From NCBI GenBank assembly GCA_030615475.1, contig JAUWZF010000050.1, positions 1-7,302 of the forward strand: a stretch of DNA of 7,302 nucleotides. Direction: 5' to 3'. Made by a program: the position numbers and the translations under genes. Below the pieces are notes generated by a model. It was not told the DNA's origin and made no database searches. It saw only the letters and a list, made by a program, of their open reading frames with translations. Shown here in pieces: positions 1 through 5,544 of the stretch; the stretch's first letter is position 1, and each line of letters opens with the position of its first letter. This DNA comes from Dehalococcoidales bacterium. GTDB lineage: Bacteria; Chloroflexota; Dehalococcoidia; Dehalococcoidales; RBG-16-60-22.

Positions 1-75
1 CTGGCGGTCGCCATCTGCCACGTGCAGGAGATGCACCTGAATAACCTGCGGGCCGGACGGGGGGAAGGACAATGA
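1..75 (+). CDS. ruvC: RuvC Holliday-junction resolvase, C-terminal end (partial)
   Basis: The last 24 codons and the TGA stop are visible; the gene begins before the window. The tail reads LAVAICHVQEMHLNN and ends in a Gly/Arg-rich stretch. In RuvC the final catalytic helix carries a D-x-x-D-A-L-A-(hydrophobic)-A-x-C-H pattern, and the visible LAVAICH fits the part just after the catalytic aspartates, which lie outside the window. RuvC is the Mg-dependent nuclease that cuts Holliday junctions with RuvAB. The stop overlaps the ruvA start as ATGA, so translation is probably coupled. The call rests on this short tail plus the ruvA neighbour, the usual ruvC-ruvA order. Confidence 0.85.
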   Translation: MAVAICHVQEMHLNNLRAGRGEGQ

Positions 76-656
76 TAGCCAGCCTCAGTGGTAAACTGGA
101 GTCGGTCAGCGGCGACGGGGCGATTATTAACGTGGGGGGCGTCGGGTTCCAGGTGTCCATGCCCACCACCGCCCTGAGCGCGCTGGGAAAACCCGGCAGC
201 GACGTTAAAGTCTATACCCACCTCCACGTGCGCGAGGACAATCTCTCCCTTTACGGCTTCGCCTCCGCCGATGAACTGTGGCTTTTCGAGACGCTTTTAG
301 GTGTTACCGGACTGGGCCCCAAGCTGGCTCTGGCGATGCTCTCGGCGCTGAGCCCGGAGCAGATTACCATGGCTATCGCCACCGGCAGCATCGACATGCT
401 GAACATGATACCGGGCATCGGCAAGAAGGTGGCCAACCGCATCATCCTGGAGCTCAAGGAGAAAATCGGCGCGGGTTGGATTGCCACTCCCGCCACGCAG
501 ATGGCCCAGGAAAACACCGACGTCCTGACGGCGCTGACATCGCTGGGCTATTCCGCCGCCGAGGCCATGAAGGCCGTCGCCAGCCTCCCCACCGACCAGG
601 ACCTCGACCTGGAGGAGAAAATCAAGCTGACCCTGCAGTACTTCGGGAGTAAGTAA
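72..656 (+). CDS. ruvA: RuvA, Holliday-junction branch migration DNA-binding subunit
   Basis: The 194 residues match the usual RuvA length. RuvA forms tetramers that hold the four-way junction open while RuvB motors drive branch migration. Domain I (about 1-63) is the OB fold starting MIASLSGKLE; it ends in REDNLSLYGF, where E55 and D56 sit at the numbering of the E. coli acidic pin. Domain II has two helix-hairpin-helix motifs, GVTGLGPKLALAML (77-90) and IPGIGKKVANRIILELKEK (113-131). Domain III (about 148-192, with ALTSLGYSAAEA) is the flexible RuvB-contacting domain. The start overlaps the ruvC stop by ATGA and has GGAAGGA just upstream. The stop TAA shares its last base with the ATG of the next gene. 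ruvB does not follow, so it must lie elsewhere. Confidence 0.97.
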   Translation: MIASLSGKLESVSGDGAIINVGGVGFQVSMPTTALSALGKPGSDVKVYTHLHVREDNLSLYGFASADELWLFETLLGVTGLGPKLALAMLSALSPEQITMAIATGSIDMLNMIPGIGKKVANRIILELKEKIGAGWIATPATQMAQENTDVLTALTSLGYSAAEAMKAVASLPTDQDLDLEEKIKLTLQYFGSK

Positions 657-1096
657 TGAAAGCATCCGAGGGGAAAATCGGGCGGGTGTTCGTGCTCAGG
701 CTTGAGAATGATGATGTCGTGCCCGCCTGCATCGAGCGATTCGCCAGGGAGAAGTCAATAAAAGTCGGGCACGTTATCCTCATCGGCGGCGTCGGGTGTG
801 GTGAGGTCGTCGTCGGTCCCCGCAATTCAGAGGAAATGCCCCCCAACCCCCTGCTGTTGCCCGTCGACGGGGCGCACGAGGTGGTGGGGCTGGGCATCAT
901 CGCCCCGGACAAAGACGGCAGGCCAGTGCTGCACATCCACGCCTCGCTGGGACGGGCGGGCAAGACCCTGACCGGCTGCCTGAGGCCGGGCGTGAGCACC
1001 TGGCTGGTGGGCGAGGCCATCATCTACGAGATTACGGGCACCAGCGCCAAACGCCTGCCCGACGATGAGAGCGGGTTTGATTTGCTGGAGGTGTGA
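656..1096 (+). CDS. PPC/DUF296-domain protein
   Basis: A 146-residue single-domain protein. The segment VLHIHASLGRAGKTLTGCL (91-109) is the signature of the PPC (DUF296) fold, first named from plant AT-hook proteins and found alone in many bacteria and archaea. The HxH pair (H93, H95) corresponds to histidines that bind metal in solved bacterial members. The family's third histidine, usually in a GGHL-like turn, appears here as C108, which could still bind zinc. The N-terminal part (MKASEGKIGRVFVLRLENDD, then a helix, then VGHVILIGGVGCGEV) also fits the fold. The cellular role of bacterial members is not established. GGGAG lies six bases before the ATG, and the TAATG junction with ruvA implies one transcript and coupled translation. 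No signal peptide or membrane segment is seen. Confidence 0.85.
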   Translation: MKASEGKIGRVFVLRLENDDVVPACIERFAREKSIKVGHVILIGGVGCGEVVVGPRNSEEMPPNPLLLPVDGAHEVVGLGIIAPDKDGRPVLHIHASLGRAGKTLTGCLRPGVSTWLVGEAIIYEITGTSAKRLPDDESGFDLLEV

Positions 1097-1122
1097 GGGG
1101 AGTGGGGAGAAAACAGCTATTC

Positions 1123-1863
1123 TTATGCGCTTATGCCATTTAATGCTTTATTATAACCCAAAGCAGTTAACTTATATCCCTTTTGCTTATTCCCCTCGAT
1201 ATGTCTTTTAGTATACGCTGACGAAATAACATTAGACACCGTAGATCTCGCACGCCTATCCATGTCTATATTAATCTGGGATATATATACATACTCTGGA
1301 AAATAATGGAATAATAAGGTCAACAATTCATTTTCTGCTGTACCTGCCTTAAGAACTAGCCTCTTTTCCCCAAAATCTTCAACCAATGGATTTACAGGTA
1401 TCTGTATGACTTCTATTATTTTACCTGCGGTCATCATATCACTTGAAAGTACTTGCCTTACAAGTTCCGATAATATCCACTGGCTACTTGAATATAGATA
1501 TTTCAAATCGTATATATTCGGATCAACTTCACCTTTATGAGCAATACTACGCTTATTCCTTAGTGTATAACTTGCTCTTGCTACACGTGACAACGTTATT
1601 CGTAAATCATCCGATAAATTTGCTGGTTGGCTTTCCAAATTCTTCAAGTAGCTATCTACATTAGGAGCTTTATCGTAGCTACCTCTGTCAAGATATTGTA
1701 AGACCTGCACTACAGTCTCTATAAACTTTCCTGGAGAAGACCGTTCTAAAGTTTCTGTTGCTAAATCACGCCTTAACTGCATAAAATTATCCACAATATC
1801 TTTAGCCAAGTTCTTTGGCAACGAAGCACTCAATTCCTTGACAAGTTCCTCGGAGTTAATCAT
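1123..1863 (-). CDS. HEPN-like protein with C-terminal winged-helix-like region (candidate RNase toxin or defence protein)
   Basis: The 246 residues are mainly helical. Residues 102-109 read RNKRSIAH: an Arg followed by Asn, then His six residues on, matching the R(N/D/H)x4-6H motif that forms the RNase site of HEPN proteins. The downstream GEVDPN and helix SSSQWILSELVRQVL (126-140) resemble a group of uncharacterised HEPN proteins with an RNKRxxxHxGxDVxPN pattern, recalled from memory. Residues about 176-243 (helix, strand, helix, then KGYKLTALGYNKAL) look like a winged helix. Its ATG overlaps the upstream stop as ATGA, with no good Shine-Dalgarno of its own, so translation is probably coupled to the upstream gene. 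Composition is AT-rich, unlike ruvA and uvrB, suggesting transfer. Its 3' end faces the ruvA operon across 26 bases without a terminator. The HEPN call is fair; RNase or toxin activity is inference. Confidence 0.72.
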   Translation of the reverse strand: MINSEELVKELSASLPKNLAKDIVDNFMQLRRDLATETLERSSPGKFIETVVQVLQYLDRGSYDKAPNVDSYLKNLESQPANLSDDLRITLSRVARASYTLRNKRSIAHKGEVDPNIYDLKYLYSSSQWILSELVRQVLSSDMMTAGKIIEVIQIPVNPLVEDFGEKRLVLKAGTAENELLTLLFHYFPEYVYISQINIDMDRRARSTVSNVISSAYTKRHIEGNKQKGYKLTALGYNKALNGISA

Positions 1864-2381
1864 GCTAAGTCTTTTATAGCCTCAGCTGCTTTTAATTGCC
1901 CGGGTACTGTTAGAGCCCATCCATTTACTCTAATTAAAAACAAATTCTTATTATACTTCATGTAAGTAGAGAAGTTAGATGAATCGTAACAGGAGTATGT
2001 TTTACATATACCTATTAACTCCTCTTTTAATATCGATGGGTCATTTGATTCAAGTAGACCTTTAACACCTAGTAGCAATGCTAGTTTTACTTGTCTTTTT
2101 GCCGCAGTTTTTTCTTTCAAATCTTTTACTATAATCTCATAATCCTGGCCATTACAATGATATACTTGCTGCCATTGCTCTTCTTGTATATTATGTTGTG
2201 AAAAGAAGGGCGACTTACTCTTCTGAGAAACATCTTGTTTACTAGACGCATCAACTTTTCCAGGTTCTCCTCTTGTAAGTGCCTCTAAAAGAACCTCAAA
2301 ACACTTAACTTGATACTTTTCCGGGCAACTATTTGATATTTCTACTACTTTTTCAAGGTTGTCCTTTACCATTTCAAACAT
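1860..2381 (-). CDS. Unrecognised 173-residue protein with probable C-terminal winged helix, first gene of the HEPN cassette
   Basis: I do not recognise a named family. The N-terminal 38 residues look helical (MVKDNLEKVVEISNS, then KCFEVLLEALTRG). A polar Ser/Lys/Gln linker follows (about 39-65). A C-terminal domain (about 92-172) has helix RQVKLALLLGVKGLL, a second helix around ILKEELIGICKTY, a Ser/Asn-rich helix SSNFSTYMKYNKN, then LFLIRVNGWALTVPGQLKAAEAIK, a pattern that fits a winged helix with a beta wing. No catalytic motif, signal peptide or membrane segment is visible. GGAGG seven bases before the ATG fixes the start. The ATGA overlap with the downstream HEPN gene and shared AT-rich composition mark one unit. 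By position it could be the antitoxin, regulator or sensor partner of the HEPN protein, but that role is inferred only from context. Confidence 0.75.
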   Translation of the reverse strand: MFEMVKDNLEKVVEISNSCPEKYQVKCFEVLLEALTRGEPGKVDASSKQDVSQKSKSPFFSQHNIQEEQWQQVYHCNGQDYEIIVKDLKEKTAAKRQVKLALLLGVKGLLESNDPSILKEELIGICKTYSCYDSSNFSTYMKYNKNLFLIRVNGWALTVPGQLKAAEAIKDLA

Positions 2382-2441
2382 ATTCCTGCCTCCATAATGA
2401 TATTTTAACGCCTTTACTTTAATAATAACTTCCCTTTTTTA

Positions 2442-2470
2442 AAGATATACCTAAAAGAATGTTTTGTCAA
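2442..2470 (-). promoter_or_regulatory. Probable sigma70-type promoter of the HEPN cassette
   Basis: On the minus strand a perfect -35 box TTGACA (2470-2465) is followed, after 17 bases, by TATCTT (2447-2442), which matches four of six -10 bases. TATATC two bases earlier is an alternative with a 15-base spacer. A start near 2435 would give a leader of about 55 bases ending in the GGAGG site of the first cassette gene. The -35 box is one arm of the inverted repeat at 2465-2483. Confidence 0.55.
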
Positions 2471-2483
2471 TAGTCTGTTGACA
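2465..2483. repeat. Inverted repeat TGTCAA-N7-TTGACA over the cassette -35 box
   Basis: Arms TGTCAA (2465-2470) and TTGACA (2478-2483) are exact inverted copies around the 7-base centre TAGTCTG. One arm is the minus-strand -35 box, so a bound dimer would block the promoter. Six-base arms are short; the symmetry does not extend further out, so chance cannot be excluded. The right arm also reads TTGACA on the + strand, but no convincing -10 follows. Confidence 0.35.
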
Positions 2484-2526
2484 CTCAATTTCTTATTTTT
2501 ATACGCCCGGCCCTATTGGGGTGTTT

Positions 2527-2556
2527 AAGAGGGGTGAAACCCCTCTTTTCTTTTTT
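2527..2556 (+). terminator. Strong intrinsic terminator on the + strand
   Basis: A perfect 8-bp stem AAGAGGGG (2527-2534) / CCCCTCTT (2540-2547) with loop TGAAA is followed by a T-rich tract running to 2556 (TTCTTTTTT). It works only for + transcription: on the minus strand the stem is followed by AAACAC, not T's. No + gene lies immediately upstream; the nearest is the PPC gene ending at 1096, with the minus-strand cassette in between. It may be the original terminator of the ruvC-ruvA-PPC operon, separated by insertion of the cassette. Confidence 0.75.
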
Positions 2557-2593
2557 CCCTCTCTCCTGCTGAAAGCCTTGCCAGGAGAGGGGG
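2557..2593. repeat. Large hairpin, REP-like intergenic structure
   Basis: CCCTCTCTCCTG (2557-2568) pairs with CAGGAGAGGGGG (2582-2593): 12 positions, one of them a G-T wobble, around a 13-base loop. No T tract follows on either strand, so it is not an ordinary terminator. It runs straight into the G-rich repeat at 2588-2610, and the two probably form one dispersed intergenic element. Confidence 0.55.
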
Positions 2594-2610
2594 ATACAGG
2601 GGGTGAGGTA
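2588..2610 (+). repeat. G-rich intergenic repeat, copy 1
   Basis: AGGGGGATACAGGGG followed by GTGAGGTA and then an A-rich run. The second copy (3293-3329) has the same AGGGGGAT start and GGGGTGAGGTA end, with extra bases in the middle. The exact shared 11-mer GGGGTGAGGTA lies at 2600-2610 and 3319-3329, on either side of the CBS gene. The remaining bases to 2660 contain small stems only (for example GCAGG 2635-2639 with CCTGC 2650-2654) and no ORF. Confidence 0.5.
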
Positions 2611-2660
2611 AAAATATCCTCTAAGGCTTAGCCCGCAGGTTTTCACCACCCTGCCCACAG

Positions 2661-2691
2661 AAAGTCATAGAGAGGCGAAGCCTCATACTTT
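2661..2691 (-). terminator. Hairpin downstream of the CBS gene, possible weak terminator
   Basis: Read on the minus strand, 16 bases after the CBS stop codon comes AAAGT, then GAGGC-TTC-GCCTC, then ACTTT. The inner 5-bp GC stem (2672-2684) is perfect and the outer AAAGT/ACTTT pair closes it across an uneven internal loop. There is no clear T tract, so it could be a weak terminator or an mRNA 3'-end stabiliser. Confidence 0.35.
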
Positions 2692-2706
2692 GGCTCAGAT
2701 ATACAC

Positions 2707-3123
2707 TTACTTGCCCAGACCCAATGCGATGAAAATGTCTGTATTGCTTATTATGCCCACGATGTCCCTGCCATCAAAAACCGGGGCTCTCCTTATGCCA
2801 GCCCGGTGCATCATCCTGGCGCAATATTTCAAGGCTAAACCAGGTGACACCATAATGAGAGGCCTGGTCATGATTTCAAAGACCCTGACCTCATCAGGGT
2901 CCTTCCCGGGGTCAATGACCTTATTGACCACATCTTTGCGCACAACTATGCCCCAGGCATCATCATGGTTGCGCCGATTCACGATTAGACAGGTCACACG
3001 GAGTTTCAGCATTAAGCGTACGGCATCGGCTACAGTGGCGTTACCATTAATTCTATCTATCGTCGTTTTCATCACATCGGCCACTTTCATAGACTTTAAT
3101 TTTTCTACCGATTCCACTGACAT
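2707..3123 (-). CDS. Stand-alone tandem CBS-domain protein
   Basis: The 138 residues are almost entirely one CBS pair (Bateman module). CBS1 spans about 12-72 (VADVMKTTIDRINGNATVADAVRLM, then CLIVNRRNHDDAWGIVVRKDVV). CBS2 spans about 81-137 (VFEIMTRPLIMVSPGLALKYCARMM, then RRAPVFDGRDIVGIISNTDI). Both show the typical VxDVM/VxEIM start, the helix after a Thr or Pro turn, and the GI(V/I)xxxD end. Such modules bind adenine nucleotides and act as energy or ligand sensors, often controlling an unknown partner. No enzyme or transporter domain is attached and no partner gene adjoins it, so the target is unknown. AAAGGAGG six bases before the ATG is near-perfect and fixes the start. G+C is mixed, lower than uvrB in places. 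Confidence 0.92.
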   Translation of the reverse strand: MSVESVEKLKSMKVADVMKTTIDRINGNATVADAVRLMLKLRVTCLIVNRRNHDDAWGIVVRKDVVNKVIDPGKDPDEVRVFEIMTRPLIMVSPGLALKYCARMMHRAGIRRAPVFDGRDIVGIISNTDIFIALGLGK

Positions 3124-3396
3124 TTTCAGCCTCCTTTGTTAATTGACCCCCTGTGTAACGGCTCCTTAATAAACTCCGGTCTTCCTCAGGTATTCAAGCG
3201 AGTAAGTACTACAGCCATAGAGTCCCACAGCGGATATATTTCATCAACTATGTAAGCACCTAAAATCCATGCAAATTATCCTTATTTAACCTAGGGGGAT
3301 TAAGGGGTTCACCCTGAAGGGGTGAGGTAGATAAAATACTACTGCACCGCTTCTATCTATTCCCACCCACCACCCCTATGTTATATACTATTCTGT
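3124..3396. other. Intergenic region between the divergent CBS and uvrB genes
   Basis: About 270 bases without a supportable gene. It holds the CBS Shine-Dalgarno (near 3130-3136), a weak minus-strand promoter candidate (TTGAAT around 3191-3196 with TTTATT 18 bases on), the second G-rich repeat (3293-3329) and the uvrB -10 region. A minus-strand open stretch (3166-3240) reads like protein but has no start codon. No LexA-type GAAC-N4-GTTC site was seen. Confidence 0.5.
3293..3329 (+). repeat. G-rich intergenic repeat, copy 2, with internal hairpin
   Basis: AGGGGGATTAAGGGG starts like copy 1 and the segment ends in the same GGGGTGAGGTA. Between them lies a stem TCACCC (3309-3314) / GGGTGA (3320-3325) with loop TGAAG. 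A short direct repeat AAGGGGT occurs at 3302-3308 and 3317-3323, and TTCA-CCC-TGAA (3308-3318) is an alternative small dyad. No T tract follows, so it is unlikely to be a terminator. It lies about 55 bases upstream of the uvrB -10 box. Confidence 0.5.
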
Positions 3397-3397
3397 A
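3379..3397 (+). promoter_or_regulatory. uvrB -10 element, consistent with a leaderless transcript
   Basis: TATACT (3384-3389) matches five of six -10 bases. The usual start site seven to eight bases after its end falls on or next to the A of the uvrB ATG (3397). A TG at 3379-3380 followed by T and TATATA gives an overlapping extended -10 choice, starting two to three bases earlier. No -35 box is convincing (TCCCAC at the 17-base spacing), which agrees with an extended -10 promoter. No Shine-Dalgarno lies between here and the ATG. Confidence 0.5.
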
Positions 3398-5400
3398 TGC
3401 CAGAATTCAAAATAGTCTCCGACTTCAAAATGACCGGCGACCAGCCCGAGGCGGTGGACAATCTGGTGGAGGGGCTTGAACGTGGCCACAAGCACCAGAC
3501 CCTGCTGGGCGTGACGGGCAGCGGCAAGACCTTCACCATGGCCAACGTCATCGAGAGGGTGCAGCGTCCCACGCTGGTCATCTGCCATAACAAGACACTG
3601 GCCGCCCAGCTCGCCAGCGAGTTCAAGGAGTTCTTCCCGGAAAACGCCGTGGAGTACTTCGTCAGCTACTACGACTACTACCAGCCGGAGGCCTATATCC
3701 CCCGCACGGATACCTACATCGAGAAAGACGCCGATATCAACGAGGAAATCGATAAGATGCGCCACGCCGCCACGCGCGCCCTCTTCGAGAGACGGGACGT
3801 CCTCATCGTTGCCTCGGTGTCCTGCATCTACGGTCTCGGCGAGCCGGAAGAGTACCGCAGCTTCGTCGTCAGCCTGAAACGGGGCCAGAACTACGGAAGG
3901 CAGCAGCTTTTACGGCAGCTCGTCGACATGCAGTACGGGCGCAACGAGATGGACCTGGCGCGGGGCAACTTCCGCATCCGCGGCGACACGCTGGAAATAC
4001 AGCCCGCCTACGAGGAGCTGGCCCTGCGCATCGAGTTCTTCGGGGACGACATCGAACGTATCATGTCGCTGGACCCGCTGACCGGAGAGCTTCTGAACGA
4101 GATGGACTCCGTGGATATCTTCCCCGCCAAGCACTTCGTCACCTCCCACGACAAGCTGATGCAGGCCATCGAAGCCATCAAGGAGGAGCTGGCGGAACAG
4201 CTCAAGGAGCTGCGGGAACAGGGCAAAATACTGGAGGCCACCCGAATTGAAGCGCGCACCAACTACGACCTGGAGATGCTGCGGGAGGCGGGCTACTGCA
4301 CCGGCGTGGAAAACTACTCCCGCCACCTGGCCGGACGGGCGGCGGGCAGTCCCCCGTGGACGCTTATCGACTACTTTCCGGAGGACTTCCTGCTGTTTAT
4401 CGACGAGTCTCACATGACGCTGCCCCAGATACGCGGCATGTACCGCGGCGACCGCTCCCGCAAGGAGACGCTCGTGGAGTACGGGTTCCGCCTACCCTCG
4501 GCGCTGGACAACCGGCCGCTGGACTTCCGGGAGTTCCAGGACCACGTCTGCCAGGTCATCTACACGTCGGCGACGCCCGCCGATTACGAATACGAGCACA
4601 GCCAGCAGGTGGTCGAGCAGCTGGTCAGGCCGACCGGCCTCCTCGAACCGGTAATCGAGGTCAAGCCGACGAAGGGGCAAATCGACGACCTCCTGGAGCA
4701 GATAAAGAGTCGCGTCGACAAGGAGACCCGCTGCCTGGTGACCACGCTGACCAAGCGCATGGCCGAGGAACTTGCCGACTACCTCGTCGAGATGGGCATC
4801 AAGACCCACTATTTACACTCGGAGGTGGACACGCTGGAACGGGTCGAGATACTGCGCGATTTGCGCCTCGGCGTTTACGACGTCATCGTCGGCATCAACC
4901 TCTTGAGGGAGGGGCTCGACCTGCCGGAGGTCAGCCTCGTCGCCATCCTCGACGCCGACAAGGAAGGTTTTTTAAGGTCGAAGTGGGCGTTAATCCAGAC
5001 GATGGGCCGCGCCTCCCGCCATATCGACGGGCAGGTCATCATGTACGCGGACAACATCACCCGCTCCATGCGGGAGGCCATCGACGAGACGCAGCGCCGC
5101 CGCCGCATACAGGAGGACTATAACCGCGAGCACGACATCACCCCGCAGGGCATACGGAAGGCTATCCGGGATATCACCGAGCGCGTGAAGGCCGTGGCCG
5201 AGACCCGCGCCGCCTACACTTACGAAGCCCCCACCACACGCGAGGACACCATGCGGCTGGTGAAAGACCTGGAGATGCAGATGAAGCAGGCCGCCAAAGC
5301 CCTGGAGTTCGAGAAGGCGGCATTAATCAGGGACAGGATAATCGAATTACGCAAGGAGCTGGTGATAGAGGATGGACAGCAGTTCTCCCGGAAAGAATAA
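3397..5400 (+). CDS. uvrB: UvrB, excinuclease ABC subunit B
   Basis: A complete 667-residue UvrB of normal length. UvrB is the damage-verifying helicase-like core of nucleotide excision repair: UvrA loads it on DNA and it then recruits UvrC. Visible in order are Walker A GVTGSGKT (38-45), the beta-hairpin tyrosines in [12 protein letters not shown] (91-102) that clamp the damaged strand, the DESH Walker B box (336-339), SATPADYE (391-398), the helicase motifs [13 protein letters not shown] (499-511) and QTMGRASRH (534-542), and the C-terminal UVR coiled-coil domain (about 624-657, with [13 protein letters not shown]) that contacts UvrC. GRASRH replaces the commoner GRAARN, a mild change with the motif VI arginines kept. 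The ATG has no Shine-Dalgarno; the start was chosen because [19 protein letters not shown] matches the usual UvrB N-terminus. A small ORF overlaps its 3' end. Confidence 0.98.
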   Translation: MPEFKIVSDFKMTGDQPEAVDNLVEGLERGHKHQTLLGVTGSGKTFTMANVIERVQRPTLVICHNKTLAAQLASEFKEFFPENAVEYFVSYYDYYQPEAYIPRTDTYIEKDADINEEIDKMRHAATRALFERRDVLIVASVSCIYGLGEPEEYRSFVVSLKRGQNYGRQQLLRQLVDMQYGRNEMDLARGNFRIRGDTLEIQPAYEELALRIEFFGDDIERIMSLDPLTGELLNEMDSVDIFPAKHFVTSHDKLMQAIEAIKEELAEQLKELREQGKILEATRIEARTNYDLEMLREAGYCTGVENYSRHLAGRAAGSPPWTLIDYFPEDFLLFIDESHMTLPQIRGMYRGDRSRKETLVEYGFRLPSALDNRPLDFREFQDHVCQVIYTSATPADYEYEHSQQVVEQLVRPTGLLEPVIEVKPTKGQIDDLLEQIKSRVDKETRCLVTTLTKRMAEELADYLVEMGIKTHYLHSEVDTLERVEILRDLRLGVYDVIVGINLLREGLDLPEVSLVAILDADKEGFLRSKWALIQTMGRASRHIDGQVIMYADNITRSMREAIDETQRRRRIQEDYNREHDITPQGIRKAIRDITERVKAVAETRAAYTYEAPTTREDTMRLVKDLEMQMKQAAKALEFEKAALIRDRIIELRKELVIEDGQQFSRKE

Positions 5401-5536
5401 CACGGAAGACACCCGCCAGGAAAAGCGCGAGCAGAAGCAGCGCAAGAAGAAAGAGCGCATAAAACAGCACGGCAAGGGGCTGGGGCAGATATACAAGGAC
5501 GCCGTTGAGAAGAGGAAGAGGGAGAAGGGGGAGTGA
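5372..5536 (+). CDS. Small highly charged Lys/Arg/Glu-rich protein overlapping the uvrB end
   Basis: A 54-codon ORF starting ATG at 5372 inside the last codons of uvrB (29-base overlap, different frame) and ending TGA at 5534-5536. The protein begins [18 protein letters not shown] and continues as a run dominated by Lys, Arg, Glu and Gln (for example [16 protein letters not shown]), then [15 protein letters not shown]. About 43 of 54 codons end in G or C, like the neighbouring genes, which supports real coding. AGAGG lies right before the ATG and AAGGAG 13 bases upstream, neither ideally spaced, so coupling to uvrB translation is likely. I recognise no family; it could be a nucleic-acid-associated basic peptide. 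It ends 8 bases from the convergent dehydrogenase gene. A biased non-coding stretch remains possible. Confidence 0.55.
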   Translation: MDSSSPGKNNTEDTRQEKREQKQRKKKERIKQHGKGLGQIYKDAVEKRKREKGE

Positions 5537-5544
5537 GGGGGTAC

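Noticed and set aside
1443..1664. 73-codon open frame on the + strand opposite the HEPN-like gene
   Set aside because: It lies within the coherent minus-strand protein, lacks a ribosome site and has no domain.
1120..2496. TTCTTAT at 1120-1126 and again at 2490-2496 as possible target-site duplication of the AT-rich cassette
   Set aside because: Seven bases in AT-rich DNA are expected by chance, and one copy overlaps the stop codon of the HEPN gene.
2478..2505. + strand promoter starting at TTGACA (2478-2483)
   Set aside because: The bases at the -10 position (TATACG or ATACGC) are poor, and a transcript would reach the terminator at 2527 within about 20 bases with nothing to encode.
2690..3142. 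150-codon open frame on the + strand opposite the CBS gene
   Set aside because: The minus strand has two clear CBS domains and a near-perfect Shine-Dalgarno; the + frame has no recognisable features.
3166..3240. Minus-strand open stretch ending SLEYLRKTGVY upstream of the CBS gene
   Set aside because: It looks protein-like but has no start codon in frame after the preceding stop and is only about 24 codons long; at most a gene remnant.
4356..5123. 255-codon open frame on the + strand inside uvrB
   Set aside because: It is out of frame with the unmistakable UvrB sequence, is rich in Arg, Pro and Gly, and has no motif; it is a by-product of high-GC codon use.
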